Shown here: positions 51,501-64,000 of the stretch, one piece after another | Position numbering within the stretch: position 1 is the first letter of the stretch | How the letters are laid out: each line of letters starts with the position of its first letter | Assembly (NCBI RefSeq): GCF_021018805.1 | Contig: NC_086249.1 | Coordinates: 76,162,472 to 76,226,471, forward strand | DNA: 64,000 nucleotides | Source: Prinia subflava | Lineage: Eukaryota > Chordata > Aves > Passeriformes > Cisticolidae | Direction of reading: 5' to 3' | Program-made: the position numbers and the translations under genes | Notes under the pieces: generated by a model | The model's input: only the letters and a program-made list of their open reading frames with translations | The model's database searches: none | What the model was told of the DNA's origin: nothing

Positions 51501-54500
51501 CCTTGGCATATTCACTGTTCTCACATTACATGCAAATTTATTCTGTTTTGTGTAATTTAGCCACAGCTCTTTAGAGACTGGTGTTGGCTAAAGTGATTTT
51601 GATATTACGTTCCTGTGTGCTTTGGAGATGTGTAGGATTTTAAAATTTTCTTGTTATTTGATGGTTTGTAGGTCTGTATTTTTCTTGTTTTAGTCACAAA
51701 TGTGAAAGGCTTGGACAAGAGACAATCAAAATAGGGATGTGTTTGAGCAAGATTTTCTATTAGGTGTATAAACTTGTGAAAAGATGCTGCTTAAGCTTTG
51801 AGGAATTTAAGTGAATTCAGCTACTGTTGGTTTAATTTGTCATGTTAGGTGTTTACCATCAAGCCTTGTGATGATGTTGAAATGGGCAGGGGAAAACATT
51901 TAGGAATCTGCTGGTAATAATGACTAATAAAGTGTTTTTACTGTTCCAGAAAGCTGTGGTTTGGGGGCTATGATTGTGGTGGTGGGTTTTCTTTTGCCAT
52001 TTTTAAAGAGTTTTTTAAAGTTTGCAAAGTGCTGTCAGTAGAACAAGCTGTTCTGGAGCAAGTGGTAAGACTAGGTTCATGATCTTTTTCTGGTATCTTT
52101 TATGGGCTTTTTATAAAAAAGCTGACTTAATCAAAGAAGTTGCATTTTAAAGATTGTAGATTGAAAACATACAGAAAATGAAACTTTTGTTACTAGTGAC
52201 CTACTGTCTGAAAAGAGGAAATCAAGAGTACAGAAGCTAGAAGCTGAAAAAATTTGACCCTGAAATCATATAATATCCTAGTAGCAAGAGTGACTGAAAT
52301 TGTTACAGATTCTCATTAATCTGTTACATTTGCTTTTTGCAGGAGCTTGAAAGGATAGAGATTTTCTGTTGAGAGGAATTTGTGTTACCTCTCAGAAAAA
52401 TGTATTCTGTTCAGCATAGGTGAAGAGGAAAGGAGACTGTGATTCTTCTGGCCTTGAAATCCACGGATATGAATATGTATCCTTTTCCTTCTTTGGTCCA
52501 TGAACATTTAAAGTTTGACTAATAGCTATTATAATTAGCCTTCAGGGCTTCAATTGCCTATAGGGTCAGGAAGAAATTCTTTTCTTAATGTGTAATTTGG
52601 CTTCTTGGCTGCTGATTTGTGCAGTGGCAGATCACACTGTGACACCTGAAATGCTTCCTAACCCAAATATTGTGTTGTGCCCCTCTTGTAGCAGTTGCCA
52701 GTCATGGGGCAGGGATGACTGAAATGGCACAGGCAGGAGTTGTTAATTTGCTGCATTTACTATTCCAGAGTATTAAGGTATTTGCTACAGTATCAGATTG
52801 GTTATGGACCATGATGGTATCTGCTTAAACTTTGGGAAGAAGTTTTTCCAGGGGAAATTGTTAGGGCCTTAGCAGAAAACAATCATTTTCCTCTGTAGCA
52901 TGGGGAATGGTTCATCTAATAAAGCATGTGATCTCATATTTAATTACTTACAGTGACTTTCCATATTGGTAATAACCTGTTGTCTATTGGTGACATACAT
53001 ATTTTGTGTAAAAGGACAGTAAAATCTGGTTTGAGGCTTGCATTGCAAAGTTTGTGAACTTGCTTAGGTCAGGTAGCACAAGTGCAAAAGATGAGCAACT
53101 GCTTCTAATTCTGGAACAGGCAAAAAAAGTACCCACAAGGGCACTGTCAGCATTTCATTTTGAAGAAGACTTTGTCCTCTCTGTGGTCCATGTTGGACAC
53201 TTTGAGAGCTTCTCTTAGAGGGATTTGGGTGACTCTTTATGACTCGTTGGTGGAGGCTTTTCACATTGTAATTACTTTTGCCTCATTTGAATGAGGTGAT
53301 GTGTTGCTTCATTCTGGGTTAAGAGTCTGAGAAGCCAGTTGCAAAAACAAGCTTTCATCTCAAGAAGGTATACGTATTTACTTGCCGTTTCCTTGCTTTG
53401 ATGGAGTAACCAATAAAGAGAAGTGCAGGCTTGAAAGTTAGTCTAAACCAAAATGAAAGGTGTAACCACAGCAACTGCATCTCCATCTTGGTTGAGGTGT
53501 GCCTGCTGTGAAATGGACAGCAGCCAGTGCATCAGACTTCATCTGGCACTGTCATCTGCTCTCTGAAAGCATTTCTTAAATGATTTAATGATGAATAGCA
53601 CTTCTGTTTAAAAGTGTTATCTGCTCAAAATGTTCTGTAACATCTGTTGCTTTGTTCATAAGCTGTTGCAAAGATGAAATAACTAAGAGTGACTGAAAAA
53701 GTGTTTGGGGTCTACAGAAGGTCTGAATTCAAGATATTTGAGTAGAAAGCTTAGGTTAATTTCTGGGGGCTTCAGTGTGTGCTATCCTTGTGGAAGAGTT
53801 GTTGTTGCTTTCTGCTCTTTGTACTGATGGTGTATTATATTCAAATCAGGGAAAAAAGCCTCAAAATATGAAGAATTTGTGATGAAATAGCCTTTTATGC
53901 TTGGCTGGTTGTTAATAGGTTATTTATATAAAAAGTTGTCTTCTAATTACTCTTTTTGTTTGTGCCTGATATCACAATCAAGTGCTGTGTAGTCTTTGTT
54001 TCCAAACCAGAGATCTAGAAAGCAATAGAATGCCAAAAAGTCCAACTTCAGAGGTGCAATTCCTTTTGATTACTAGGAAGGTGTGCTTGTATCTATAATT
54101 TTTTAAATTGTGATTGCTGAACTTCGAATCAATCCAGTACATCAGAAAACATAATTTCTGTATTTCTCCCCAAGTTAAAAAATGAGAGTTTTCCCTCTGT
54201 GCTAGTTAATCTGTAATTTTGGGTTCTTGCACAGAGAATAAGCATGACACTTCTGTGAAATCACGATTAACTGCCATGCTCTGCATTTTATCCTAATGTG
54301 TCAAAGCTTCATTTTCTTAGTCTTGAAAAACTTAGAGTTTTTTCAGTGATTTTAAAACCAAACTTAAACCATGAAATGAATGTCTTGCATCATATATATT
54401 GCCAGTTAAATTGAGAATTCACTTGTTCTCTGTTTTGGCATTAAACTTTAAGCTGCCAGACCTATTCCAGTTTAAGTTTTAAAAGCCCAAAATCTCATAA

Positions 54501-54539
54501 ACTGTAGGGCTTGATTTTGGAACAGCTTTTTAAATGCTG

Positions 54540-54590
54540 TTTTGGTTTGTTTTTTGTTGTGGGGTTTTTTTTTTGTTGTTTGTTTTTTAA
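54540..54590. repeat. GTTT/T-rich simple repeat
   Basis: A G/T-only imperfect run in intron 1. Confidence 0.75.
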
Positions 54591-56494
54591 ATCTCTTGCC
54601 CTATGTTCTGTATAGCTCTTCAGTATAAATGATTGACCAAACTCCTGATTCTTGGAACAAGGATGGATTTTGTTTGTTTTGAGTAACATTAAGGTAATAA
54701 CAATAAACACACACACAAAAATACTAACTTATTGCTGACACAACTGACTGGGACTTCTCAGGCCACTGTAAATATTGCATTGTCAGTGCAAACATTGCAG
54801 GACATGCACGTTGTTTATAATATGAGCTCCCCCTTTCTCTATGGTGATGCTTGCACTCCACCTGAGCTGGGCTGCTTTCTCAGCCTGTGGCACATTAGAA
54901 TTGTGTGGTATGGTAGCTTGAAAAATAAGTATAAAACTTTGTTGTTTGGGGATCTTTTAAATTTGTTTCAGGGTTTTTTGCATATTAAAAGAGAATTTTG
55001 GAGATGATAGCAGCAGTCTTTGTCTTATATTAGCTTTTATTTGGGGACATATGAAGGCAAGGTTGTGGAGCTTGTCTCTTTAAGGAGAAGGTATTGAAAT
55101 GTGTGGGGAAGTCAGGGAGGCAGAATGGGATTTGCAAACAACGATAATTTAAGTAGCATAGTGAATTTTGGGTGCTGGGTGAGGTGTCACCAAAGCAGCC
55201 AGTGAGGAAATGTTTGGGACAAATACATGTCAAAGCTAATATTTCTCTATGTGGTAGGTGCCTTTACTCCTGTCTACCAAGAGTGCTTTTTGTTTTCTGA
55301 AAGTACTGACACTTTTTGTTTAAAGCATCATAGAGTGGCATTGTTAGTGATTTTATAATAATTGTTTTTGTTAGAACACTGAGCTTCAAAGTAGGAAATA
55401 AGGTCTAAGTCTCCTTTTTCAGACTAGGATTCAAAATCCATCTTCCAGAAATGCACGCTGTGCTTCTGTGTACTGGGAAATCTTTAATTTCTCAGTGTTG
55501 AAGTTGTTCCTCTTTGTGGAAAGAGACGAATGTTGTCACTCGCTTAACTTCATCTAGCATGAATGGTAAATGGTAAAGACAGTCATGGGAAAAAGACACA
55601 GGGTAGAGGAGGAATTATTTATAGGACTTTCTATTTTTTAAATAAAATTTTCTCATTTGAGATTGCTCCTGCATTTTGTTCTAAAGACTTCCTTTTTGTG
55701 TGTGTGTGAGTAGATTTTTGGGGAGTAAAATATAGAACTCTCTGAATCTTCCTTTATTCTTTAAATCATACTCATTCTTGTACAGATTATTATATTTTAC
55801 AGGAAGGACAATGCCCTTATTTCTTTGTCTTTAGAAGAAAGTTGCATTCCCTACATTTTAAGAGGAATTGAAAAACAATTGCCTGACCAAATACGTAGAG
55901 GAAATGAGGTGGAGTGTTTGAGGATACTATATTTGACTGAGGCATGAACTTTTCCAGAAGTTTAGTCTTATGGTGCAAACACTTCTAAACTGTTTCAAAT
56001 TTTACTATGTTCCTGTCAAGATGGAGAGGATTGTTGCCATGCCAAGGATTAGGCTGCTGTGTGAAGGAGGTTTTCCAGATGTACAGTTAAGATTATTGGT
56101 GTGTAAACGAAACAGAAATTCCGCTTGTGTCTAAACTTTGTGGGTTTAGATGTATTAAATTCAGTTGTTCAGGTACCCAGCCTGTCATATTCATTGAAGT
56201 ATGGAGTTAGCTTGGTACAATCACTCTTTTTCAAGACCCTAGAAAAAACTGTTCCCTTTGACGCTAAACATTTTCAAGGTAAAAGACTAATTTGCCAAGT
56301 GTAGTACTTCTCGAGCAAAGTTAGGGTCACAGACTTGTGTTTGGTTTTTTTTGTAGATTATGCATTATTATTTTTGTTTGTCATAGCTCTGTCTACAAAA
56401 AGACATACTACAGATTTTAGTTGTTTCAATTTTTCTTTTGATTTAATCACAAAATGGGCTTTTTGTTAAATTAGCTTTTTGTTTTTCTTTGCAG

Positions 56495-56556
56495 CTTTCA
56501 TCCAGTCGGATGGCATAATAGAAATGCTACGTTTTGATGAAGGAGATTTATTGCAG
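56495..56556 (+). CDS. TMEM131: TMEM131 exon 2
   Basis: This 62-base exon has a textbook acceptor (tttttctttgcag) and donor (CAG|GTATGT). With the one base carried from exon 1 it makes exactly 21 codons and ends in phase 0. The peptide starts AFIQSDG and continues IIEMLRFDEGDLLQ. Human TMEM131, as recalled, has AFVQSES then IIEVLRFDDGGLLQ at the same place, directly after AEKE. That gives 19 of 25 identical residues across the junction. The paralogue TMEM131L does not have this sequence. It forms the start of the lumenal region, ahead of the PapD-like domains. The following exon was not found in the remaining 7.4 kb, so the gene continues beyond the window. Confidence 0.93.
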
Positions 56557-59500
56557 GTATGTAGTTTGAGTAAATTGTCTGAACTAGCAATGTTTCATCT
56601 TTTGATAGCTGCTTTTTGAAGTCATGGGTTAGTGGAGTTCTGAAAATAAGCAAGCATTAAGCTCAAGTTCACAAGAATCTTTGGACTTTCTAAGGTTACT
56701 TTCAACAGTGTGCTTTGGTGTGGCCAGAGGTTCTAGTTCCTTGATAGTTTGTGTTGGGAAAACTCCTGGGTTTTACCACAGGTTCTCTCTGGGCTGTCTC
56801 TCTGTCCAGTTCTTTCTTTCTCAGAGAAATTGGGGGATACTTTGTGTTTAGGCCTGTCTTTGATCTAGAGTTGGGATGCAAGTGGCTACAGTTCCTACAG
56901 TGCATCTGTAGGAACTACAAGTGTTGCAAGATTCCCAAACCTAAAGGCAGTTGTTGGGACCAAGTTACCACTGGCTTTAAAGGAATTCTAATTACTGCAG
57001 TGAAGTAATTACTGTTGCAAATAGTTGTTTTTCATGTAAAATGTTGCCATTCCTGTCAGTTTTCTTTGGTTTGAGTCAAAACAGGAAAAAAGCTAATTTT
57101 GAAGAATATATGCTGAAATTTTGAGATGGTGGCAGTAGTAAGGATGACGTACATGGCTTGATACTAGAAATACTCTGAAGTTCCATTGACTTGGATTTCA
57201 TATGCATGCATTTTGTGGATTGTATGTATGTTGAGAACATTTTTCTTAAAATTCCTTGATGGTGATAGTCTACTACTTGAAAGGGAGCAGAGGAGTTACC
57301 AGTACAGTGTTTGATTTGTAATTCTTACCTCCTATGTAGTTCAAAAAAGTCAATATATTCATCAACATATTACATGTTTCAGATCTATGATGTCTTTTTT
57401 GTTTTTTCCTCGCCTACTAAGTTGTTCAGGTTGTTTTTTTTCTTTCTTCAATCCTTGGTCCTTAATGTAACTTAAGAATATCTTACTGTAGATATTAGGA
57501 ATGGAATGTACAAGAGTAAGATACTTCAAAATTATGCAAACCAATGACAGGAAACATTGCAGTTACAAAACAAATAAGAAACCCCCAATACAGACACCTC
57601 AAAAAAAACCCTGCCAAACCCAAATACCCTACCAAACAAGCAAACAAAAAAGCCTCAGGTTCCTCATTAGCCAGCTGTTCAGCTGTCGTGTGCTAAACAT
57701 ATTCTCACAATAGATATCTGTATAAGCTTATGTTTGGATGTGTAGAGTAGAGTGGTGGAAGTTTTTCATATAGTGGTTACAGTCTCAATTATTAAAGCTT
57801 TCAACTGTGAATATTTCTTTAACTTGCAAGAAGATACCACCTATCACCATAAATATAAGGAAAAATCCCACAAGGCTTAGTCTCTTTTCTTTTACATACT
57901 CTATTAGAACATATTTTGTTTGACAGAAGCAGTTTAATGATAAACAACAGAGATGTCATTGGCTCAGTGTTTAATGTAAAGATGATGTAGTCGCATTCAG
58001 TCATCTATATTTTAAGCATTGCTTTTTCATCAGGATTCTTCTTTTTAAACCAGTTCAAAAGAATCTTAAAAATCTCTTATTATCTTACTCATTTTAGCCC
58101 TCTATTAATGACTAGTTCTTAGACTACAAAATAATAGTACTGCTGTGAGCCACTTAATATCTCATAAACATGGGAAAGTAAAAGGAGTGTTAATTATACT
58201 AACTATTGCAAGATGTAGCAATATTATTATGGTGAGACAAAGTCAAGCAATTCTGCATGCTGCACCCTAAAATTTGTAGTGCTTTAGATCACATTGGGCT
58301 GCCACTTCCCTTAGTATGTTGCTGAATGTTTGATTTAAAGCAGAACAAGAGAGACAAAATTTCTGATAAGTGGTTTGTATGTTTTATGTGATGGTTGTGA
58401 CTCTTAAGCCAAACATACCTATATAAGTGAAACCACTTCCTTTTAATCAGAATGATAGCCTATGCTGTTTTCTCTAGCTTACAAAATATTTGGGTTTTTT
58501 TCAGGTAGATATTAATATGGTGACCTCTTGTGATTACTTACTGCAATTAAAAAAAGCAATTACGCTGCTGTAAAACCAGACTTATGTCTTGTGAACAGCA
58601 GTTACTAAAGTTTTAAACCTACTGTGATGTCACTGACTGTTTTCTTTCAGGCTTTCCATAAGCTTTCACAAATGTCTGTTGTTCAGTACAGATACCATGA
58701 TGTAGTAGTAAATCAGTATTGTCTAATGTTACATCATCTTCACGTGGTTTGGGTTTTTTTTAATGTAAAATATAACCAATTCAGTACATAAAGTGATTAA
58801 TAATCAAAGAGGTATCAAAGATATCTCCAGTCTGAGTTTATCTCCACTTCCCCCGAGAATCTGATATCTTTAGAGCCGAAGCAAGTCTTTTCTTGTTTGA
58901 AAGAGTTGCTTTACAAGTAAGGTAAGTCAAATGCCAAGCCTTGAATAATTTTATTTTTAGGGATTCCTGCAACTTCCTTCCAGTTAGTGTCAACCCTGTT
59001 GATACTGTATTTTTGTACTAATTTGGAGTGCATACTGTTGATAAAATACTTCTTATGTCTTTCAATCACATTTTAGGAATTTTGCTGTAAAAAATAAATG
59101 AGAAAGAGAATAAATCTTTAGGTATTTAAGTAGAAAAACATTTCATTGGTAAAAATAAACTGAAAATGGAAATTTCATGAGCTCATGCTACTGGATAACT
59201 AGCCAAAGTAGAGACTGTACTCTTTGGGTGTGAACTTAAAGTTTGTGGTTTAGAAAGTGCTGTACCATGTCTTGCCAGAGAAAAAGTGAAAATTCTACTC
59301 TTTGGCATATGTGTTCAGGTTAATAGTTTATATCTAAATAAATTTATGCTTGTTCTGCCTGTGGATTAAAAACAAGGGAATTTCTTGATTCTGTCTGTTT
59401 ACATGAATTGGTCCCTTTAAGAACTCAACTTTTTGAACTCTTCAAATAATTCATTTAGATCCTGAACATAGTGTAAGAATATATTAATGTAAATGCAATG

Positions 59501-59567
59501 TAGGGTTTGGTTTTTTTCTTCAATAGGAGGTGGTTTGCAGATGCCTGTATAGTTGTTCAGCACTTCA

Positions 59568-59625
59568 GAGTCATAGACTTGGTTGATTGTAGTGGACCTT
59601 GGGAGATCATGTATATATTTTTCAG
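59568..59625 (-). mobile_element. Possible CR1 3' scrap
   Basis: The sequence 'agagtcatagacttggttga' then 'ttgtagtggaccttgggaga tca' loosely follows the antisense CR1 end 'aatcatagaatggtttgggttggaagggaccttaaagatca'. Divergence is high and the match could be chance. Confidence 0.35.
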
Positions 59626-60407
59626 GTGGTGTTGCTTATAGATGGGCTATGCCTGGCAGGTGACTCTTCTCTTAGAACCTCTGGAGAAGTGTGTGAGTTT
59701 CATGCCTAAGCTGGTTTTGCTGCTGCTTTTTTCTCAAACATATGTGTACTTGGGTTTTTTGTTAGGTTGCTTTGCCTGCTTTGCCATCAAAATCATGATA
59801 ATTTTGTGCTAAAAATCTACCTACAGCTTCTTCATGCAAGTTTTTGACAACACTCTTTAAATTTACTGGGTTTTTATTTGTCGCTACTTCAAATGTAGTA
59901 TTTATTTGGGACATTGTGCTCAGAGAGAGGACAGAATAGTTCCTTCTCTCTCTAGTAATGCTTGTTTTAGTAATGCCAAAATGAGTTGTAAGTTTTTGAC
60001 AGCATTTTGTTTGCTCATATCGTTTGTATTTCACTATGCTTTCCAGGCACATTGTTTTCTTCAGTGTGCTATCAGTTATTCCCTTCCCAGTTTTACATTT
60101 AAGCTCTTCTTCAGCTCAGCTTTGCTATGTCAGTGTCAGGCCATCTCCTCCGCCACGTGTCCTGATTATTTGAACCCTTGACCAGACCTGACAGATGCTT
60201 CATGTCTCTGACAATTATGTCATCTGCAACTATTAGGAGAGCTGAAATAAACTACAACTGTTACTTTTAATAATTTGTCCTTTTGTGATAAGCCATTAAC
60301 TAACTGGCTGCTTTTGTGATAAGCCAAACATACTGGCTCACTTTTTGAAGACTTCAGTTTGAAAAGTGAACAGTAAAGGAAAATTGGTTTTTCAGGACAA
60401 AGTTGGG

Positions 60408-60532
60408 GTTTTTTTGGGTTTGTTTTTTGTTTTTTGGTTGTTGTTTTGTTGTGGGGTTTTTTGTTTGGGTGGTTTGTTGTTGTTGTTGTTTGGTTTTTTG
60501 TTTGTTGGTTTTGTTTTGTTTGGTTTTTTTAG
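60408..60532. repeat. Long GTTT/GGTTT simple repeat
   Basis: About 125 bases composed almost only of G and T, in imperfect gttt, ggttt and gttgtt units. The G-runs are too short and irregular for a confident quadruplex call. Confidence 0.9.
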
Positions 60533-61399
60533 GTAATAAAGGACTTTTCCCAGGTCTTTCTATTTGTTATTAGAGCTTTTGCCATGAGTATCTCATATGC
60601 TTCTGCACAGTGTAGTTGGGACTGTAGTTGTATTTTCTAGTGATTGATTTTTATTTTTTTAAAATCACACTGTTTGGGAAGTACTTCTGCTTATGCAGTA
60701 GTATTTTTAAAGCAGCATATTGCTAAAATGAAGAAGGAAAGTGGTAAGACTTTGCAGTCAAATTATCTTTGCATGAATCTGCTGCAATAATCATAAGTGT
60801 ATAAAACAATATTTTACAGATAAACTCCTAGAAATTATTTTACTGACATTTACTGGTTTGCAGAATAGCTGAAATTCTGAAGGGGAAGGAAGAAAACCTG
60901 TGTGCCTGTATATGTTTAATACATATTTCCTGTCTTTGTTTATAAACCGCTGTAAACTGCTTGTTGCAAAGACTGGTAGTGGGAATTGCAATGGCCCTAC
61001 CTGACAAAGAGACAAAAAGACCTTAATGTGATATTCAGTGGCTTTGTAACATAGAAGACCTGGATCTACAAATTACCTTTGTGGTAGTCACTGTGTTGAT
61101 CTCTTACTGGTGGAAGTTTAGTATTTTCTGCATGATCTGTACTTCATTCTCAATACAGCAAACACAGAAAAGAGTTCTCTTAACTGAAGTGGCAAGCATT
61201 CAGTTCTGGTGTATCAGCAATAGTGTTTTCAGGGAGTAAAGTCTAAGCATATTTTTTAATTAACTCAAATTTTCATATTATAGATTGAATTTTTAAATTG
61301 ATATCTGTAGTCAAAGTGCTCAGAATACAGGCCGTAGGTGGGCAGTGAAGTGGCTGCACCATTGACCTCGATGGGTGTATTCTACAGGACAGAGTTCAG

Positions 61400-62330
61400 C
61401 TGGCAGGTTACCTGTGATAGAGCTTGGAACTGAGGACAGCACTGCTTCGTGTTGTCTTTAGCAGCCTGGCTGGTGGTATGGAGAGCACTCTCAGTGAGTT
61501 TGGAGATGATACCAAATTGCCAAAGTGGAAGGCAAGGCTGCCTTCAGAGGGCCTTCAGAGGCAGGCTGACAGGAACCTTGTGACTTTCAGCTCAGACAAA
61601 TGCAAGGCCTGCACCTGAGAGAGAAGAACTCTGTGTGATAGGATAGGATAGGCTGGGCCGTGACAGCAGCACTGCAGAAAAGACATATGGGGGGTTCTGG
61701 TAGAGAGCAGGTTGAACATAAGTTGTCCATGTGCTGTTGTAGCAAAGATGACTGCCAGCCTAGTGAACTGTGAACAAATGTGGACCCAGAAGATAAAGGG
61801 TGTGATTTTCCCCTCATCTGTGGTGCTGCAGCTGAGTGTTGTGTCCAGTCTGGGGTACCCAGTGTAAGGAAAGCACTGACATACGGAGCAGGCACAGCAG
61901 AATAATACAGGATGATCAGGGGCTGAAAGGCTTCTCATATTAGGATGTATTTTTTCAGCTATTAGGAGAAAAGACCAAGAGGAAATGCGATTGTGTGGGC
62001 AGTGTGGAATTAACAGGAACCAGATTTTTCGTTGTGTGCAGTGGAAGGATGAGAAGCTTTGGACACTGATTCCTAAACCCATGCAAAAAAAAAAAAAAAA
62101 AAAACCACCAAAAAACAACAACAACAAAAAAACCCCTTTTAAACTTGAGGATGTTAAACACTGGACCAGGTTATTAAAAGAAGTTGTAGAATTTCTGTCT
62201 TTTGAGAGACCCAAAACTTGATGGCCCAAAGCTGTGAGCAACCTGCACTGGTGAGATCTCCACTGAGCAACAGCTGACTTGATGGCCTCTGGAGCTTTCT
62301 TTCCCAAGTGTGTGATTTTATAAAGGAGTA
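61400..62330 (+). mobile_element. CR1 LINE, ORF2 C-terminus to 3' end, degenerate
   Basis: In sense orientation the translation gives MESTLSEFGDDTKLPKW, then NLVTFSSDKCKACT, decayed forms of the CR1 reverse transcriptase segment 'IECTLSKFADDTKLGGV ... NLMKFNKDKCKVLH'. The catalytic-type 'F-x-D-D' is present as FGDD. The 3' part 'ctggaccaggttattaaaag aagttgtagaatttctgtct' and 'ctgacttgatggcctctgga' matches the usual 3' UTR. Stops, small duplications (gccttcagagg twice) and an internal A-rich expansion show it is dead. The 266-codon antisense ORF through it is not a gene. Confidence 0.8.
62085..62137. repeat. A-rich tract inside CR1
   Basis: Twenty A residues followed by ccacc, caaca and poly-A units. 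It interrupts the CR1 3' region and probably arose by expansion or insertion after the CR1 did. Confidence 0.9.
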
Positions 62331-63691
62331 AGAGCCATCTTAAGTTCATTGCCATTGCCTGTGAGCAGCTGAAGTTCTTCTGCTTCTTATATTGGAAGAA
62401 TTGCTATCCCCAGGCTTTAGATTAAAAATAATTGGTGCCCAGGAGTGACTGTTGCAAAGCCAGTGTCAATAGCATGTGTTGCATCAGCTACAGTCAACTG
62501 ATGATGTTTTTGTTTCCTTATGTGAGTTTGGGTCATGAAGGACCCAAAGCAACAATGACTTCAGTCCACTTTCAGCTACCTTTCAGGTTACAGCATTCAT
62601 TTTTTCATTACCTTAAGCAAACTATTCCTCATTAATTATGTTTATTTTAATTATGCTAATTATTATCATAGAGCTCATGAGTACAACAATGAAGATTTAA
62701 GCTGCCATTTATGTATTACTTGTGTTACATGAAGGAACCAGCCTTACTATGAAATAGCAAATTTTAAAATGTTCTTAGTCTTTCAGACTGCAGCAGTCTT
62801 TTAAATTGGTGTGGATACTCTCTTGTGTAGGAATATAGAAAACTTTGCTTGTTGAGAATTTTGTTAACATTAAAGAAACAGATTTGCTGTTGGAAACCCC
62901 AGGTCTTGATTAAGTAAGTCTGCCTCCTTGCATTGCCCCAACCGTAGTTGTTGAAGACTTCTGAGCTCTAGTTTAGTTGCTTAAACATAGGTAACCTCAA
63001 TATCAGAAAAATCTCCATAGTGCTATTTGAGATGTCCTGGGTGTCTACATGGACCTGGCAGATATGGCACAGGGTGTAGGAGAAGCCATGTCCTTCTGGG
63101 TGTCAGTCTGAGACCAGGCAGTCTGCCCTAGGACATTTATCTCAAGTGGCAGCAGATGCCTATGTTTAGATGACTGAATGTAGTGCTAGGTAATACGACC
63201 TCTTACCAAGAAGTGAAGAATAGCTATTATAACAAATTGATGAGACATTAAAATCAACTTGGTGGTTGTGATTGTTTGTTTGGTGGGATTTTTTGTTTTT
63301 ATGCTCTGGCTGAAGTTAACGACCATGGGTATTTAGAGACAGCCTTCAGGCTGTAAGGTATGGATTCTGATTCTTGTGTATGCAAGATTATTGTCTGGCA
63401 TTTTCCAAAATTACAGTGAGTCTTTAAAGTGTACTGCAAGGTACAGATTCTCTGTGATATCTGTCTGGAGAATATAAGCCTGTGGAGAGAAACTATTCTT
63501 AAGTCTTGAAACCATAATGTTGGCTGACTGCCTTCAAATTTTCTAGCTCACTGTGTGCAAGTTTTCCCAAGATCTTTATACTGAAATCTTCTTGGTTTTT
63601 AATTTAATCCTTCTAGGGTTATATAAGAGATTAAATTAAGACATGATACTGTTAGGAACAACAGCCTCAATGTTATATGCTGTCTTCAAAT

Positions 63692-63704
63692 TAAAAAAAA
63701 AAAA
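63692..63704. repeat. Poly-A run
   Basis: A 13-base A homopolymer in intron 2 with no recognised retroposon body to its left. Confidence 0.8.
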
Positions 63705-64000
63705 AGAATCATCAGTCTTCAAGACTTGAGCACAGCATTTTGGTCAGAAGGATCATGTATGCCCAGTACTGGTAAATGGGGTGATTTTTCTCTCAATCAC
63801 TTTTTTCCTGCTCAGTTGTATATTTCTACTGTTTCTTTTGTGCTGACCTTAGGTATTGTATTAGGGATTTGGATTAGGAAATTAATCCAATTGAAGGGTT
63901 TTTTCCTGTAATTTATCTTATTTAATATCTTGAAATATTAATAGTGTGCACATGCACCATACTTCCTGACCTGAACATTGCAATATTTTGTTATTTGTAG

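Larger units (their letters stand above)
37183..56494 (+). other. TMEM131: TMEM131 intron 1
   Basis: The intron begins gtgag and ends with tttttctttgcag, a strong polypyrimidine acceptor. The first 350 bases are still CpG-rich and include a degenerate GT tract at 37431-37472. The rest is AT-rich with simple repeats, a 94-base CR1 relic at 42.6 kb and a larger interrupted CR1 at 44.2-45.5 kb. No internal gene, tRNA or microRNA hairpin was recognised. ORFs of 60-126 codons inside it are repeat-derived or chance. Confidence 0.85.
56557..64000 (+). other. TMEM131: TMEM131 intron 2 (5' part, open at window end)
   Basis: The intron begins gtatgt. It is AT-rich, with a long GTTT repeat, a possible CR1 scrap at 59.57 kb and a larger CR1 at 61.4-62.3 kb. 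I did not recognise the next TMEM131 exon, expected to encode something like S-S-Y-Q-Q-K-S followed by R-G-N-C-R-P. The window ends with 'ttttgttatttgtag', which could by coincidence be the next acceptor. Confidence 0.75.

Noticed and set aside
61555..62355. 266-codon minus-strand open frame
   Set aside because: It is antisense to a recognisable CR1 fragment and reads poly-Phe through the A-rich tract.
1..64000. CRISPR arrays, bacterial operons, ribosome binding sites, tRNA or rRNA genes
   Set aside because: The window is vertebrate nuclear DNA (spliced gene, CpG islands, CR1 LINEs). No regularly spaced direct repeats or cloverleaf-type genes were seen.

Overview
This is a vertebrate nuclear window, almost certainly from a bird. 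The only recognisable interspersed repeats are CR1 LINEs, most of them 5'-truncated 3' ends. Mammalian-type SINEs and L1s are absent. The DNA is AT-rich except for two sharp CpG islands. The CR1 subfamily near the left edge resembles ones common in Neoaves such as passerines; that narrower guess is inference.

One protein-coding gene is firmly supported: the 5' end of TMEM131 on the + strand. Its promoter lies in a CpG island at about 36.4-37.6 kb. Exon 1 (coding part 37017-37182) holds a signal peptide, exon 2 (56495-56556) holds 21 codons, and a 19.3 kb intron separates them. The gene runs off the right edge and later exons were not found. TMEM131 is an ER membrane protein with PapD-like domains that is implicated in collagen secretion.

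The left end has a second, orphan CpG island (about 2.17-2.84 kb) flanked by two minus-strand CR1 copies. It carries good minus-strand splice donors and RFX X-box-like sequences. In human, as recalled, the gene head-to-head with TMEM131 is VWA3B, so this island may be the avian VWA3B promoter reading leftward. No VWA3B coding exon was identified.

Layout: 1-1.8 kb intergenic or intronic; 1.8-3.45 kb CR1 / CpG island / CR1; 3.45-36 kb long AT-rich intergenic DNA with CR1 fossils, microsatellites, two near-perfect palindromes, a possible ZNF143-like element and one unexplained minus-strand ORF; 36-37.6 kb TMEM131 promoter and exon 1; 37.6-56.5 kb intron 1 with an interrupted CR1; 56.5 kb exon 2; then intron 2 with another CR1 to the end. 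I found no CRISPR array, operon, tRNA, rRNA or convincing novel multi-gene system. Most short ORFs here are chance readings of non-coding DNA.
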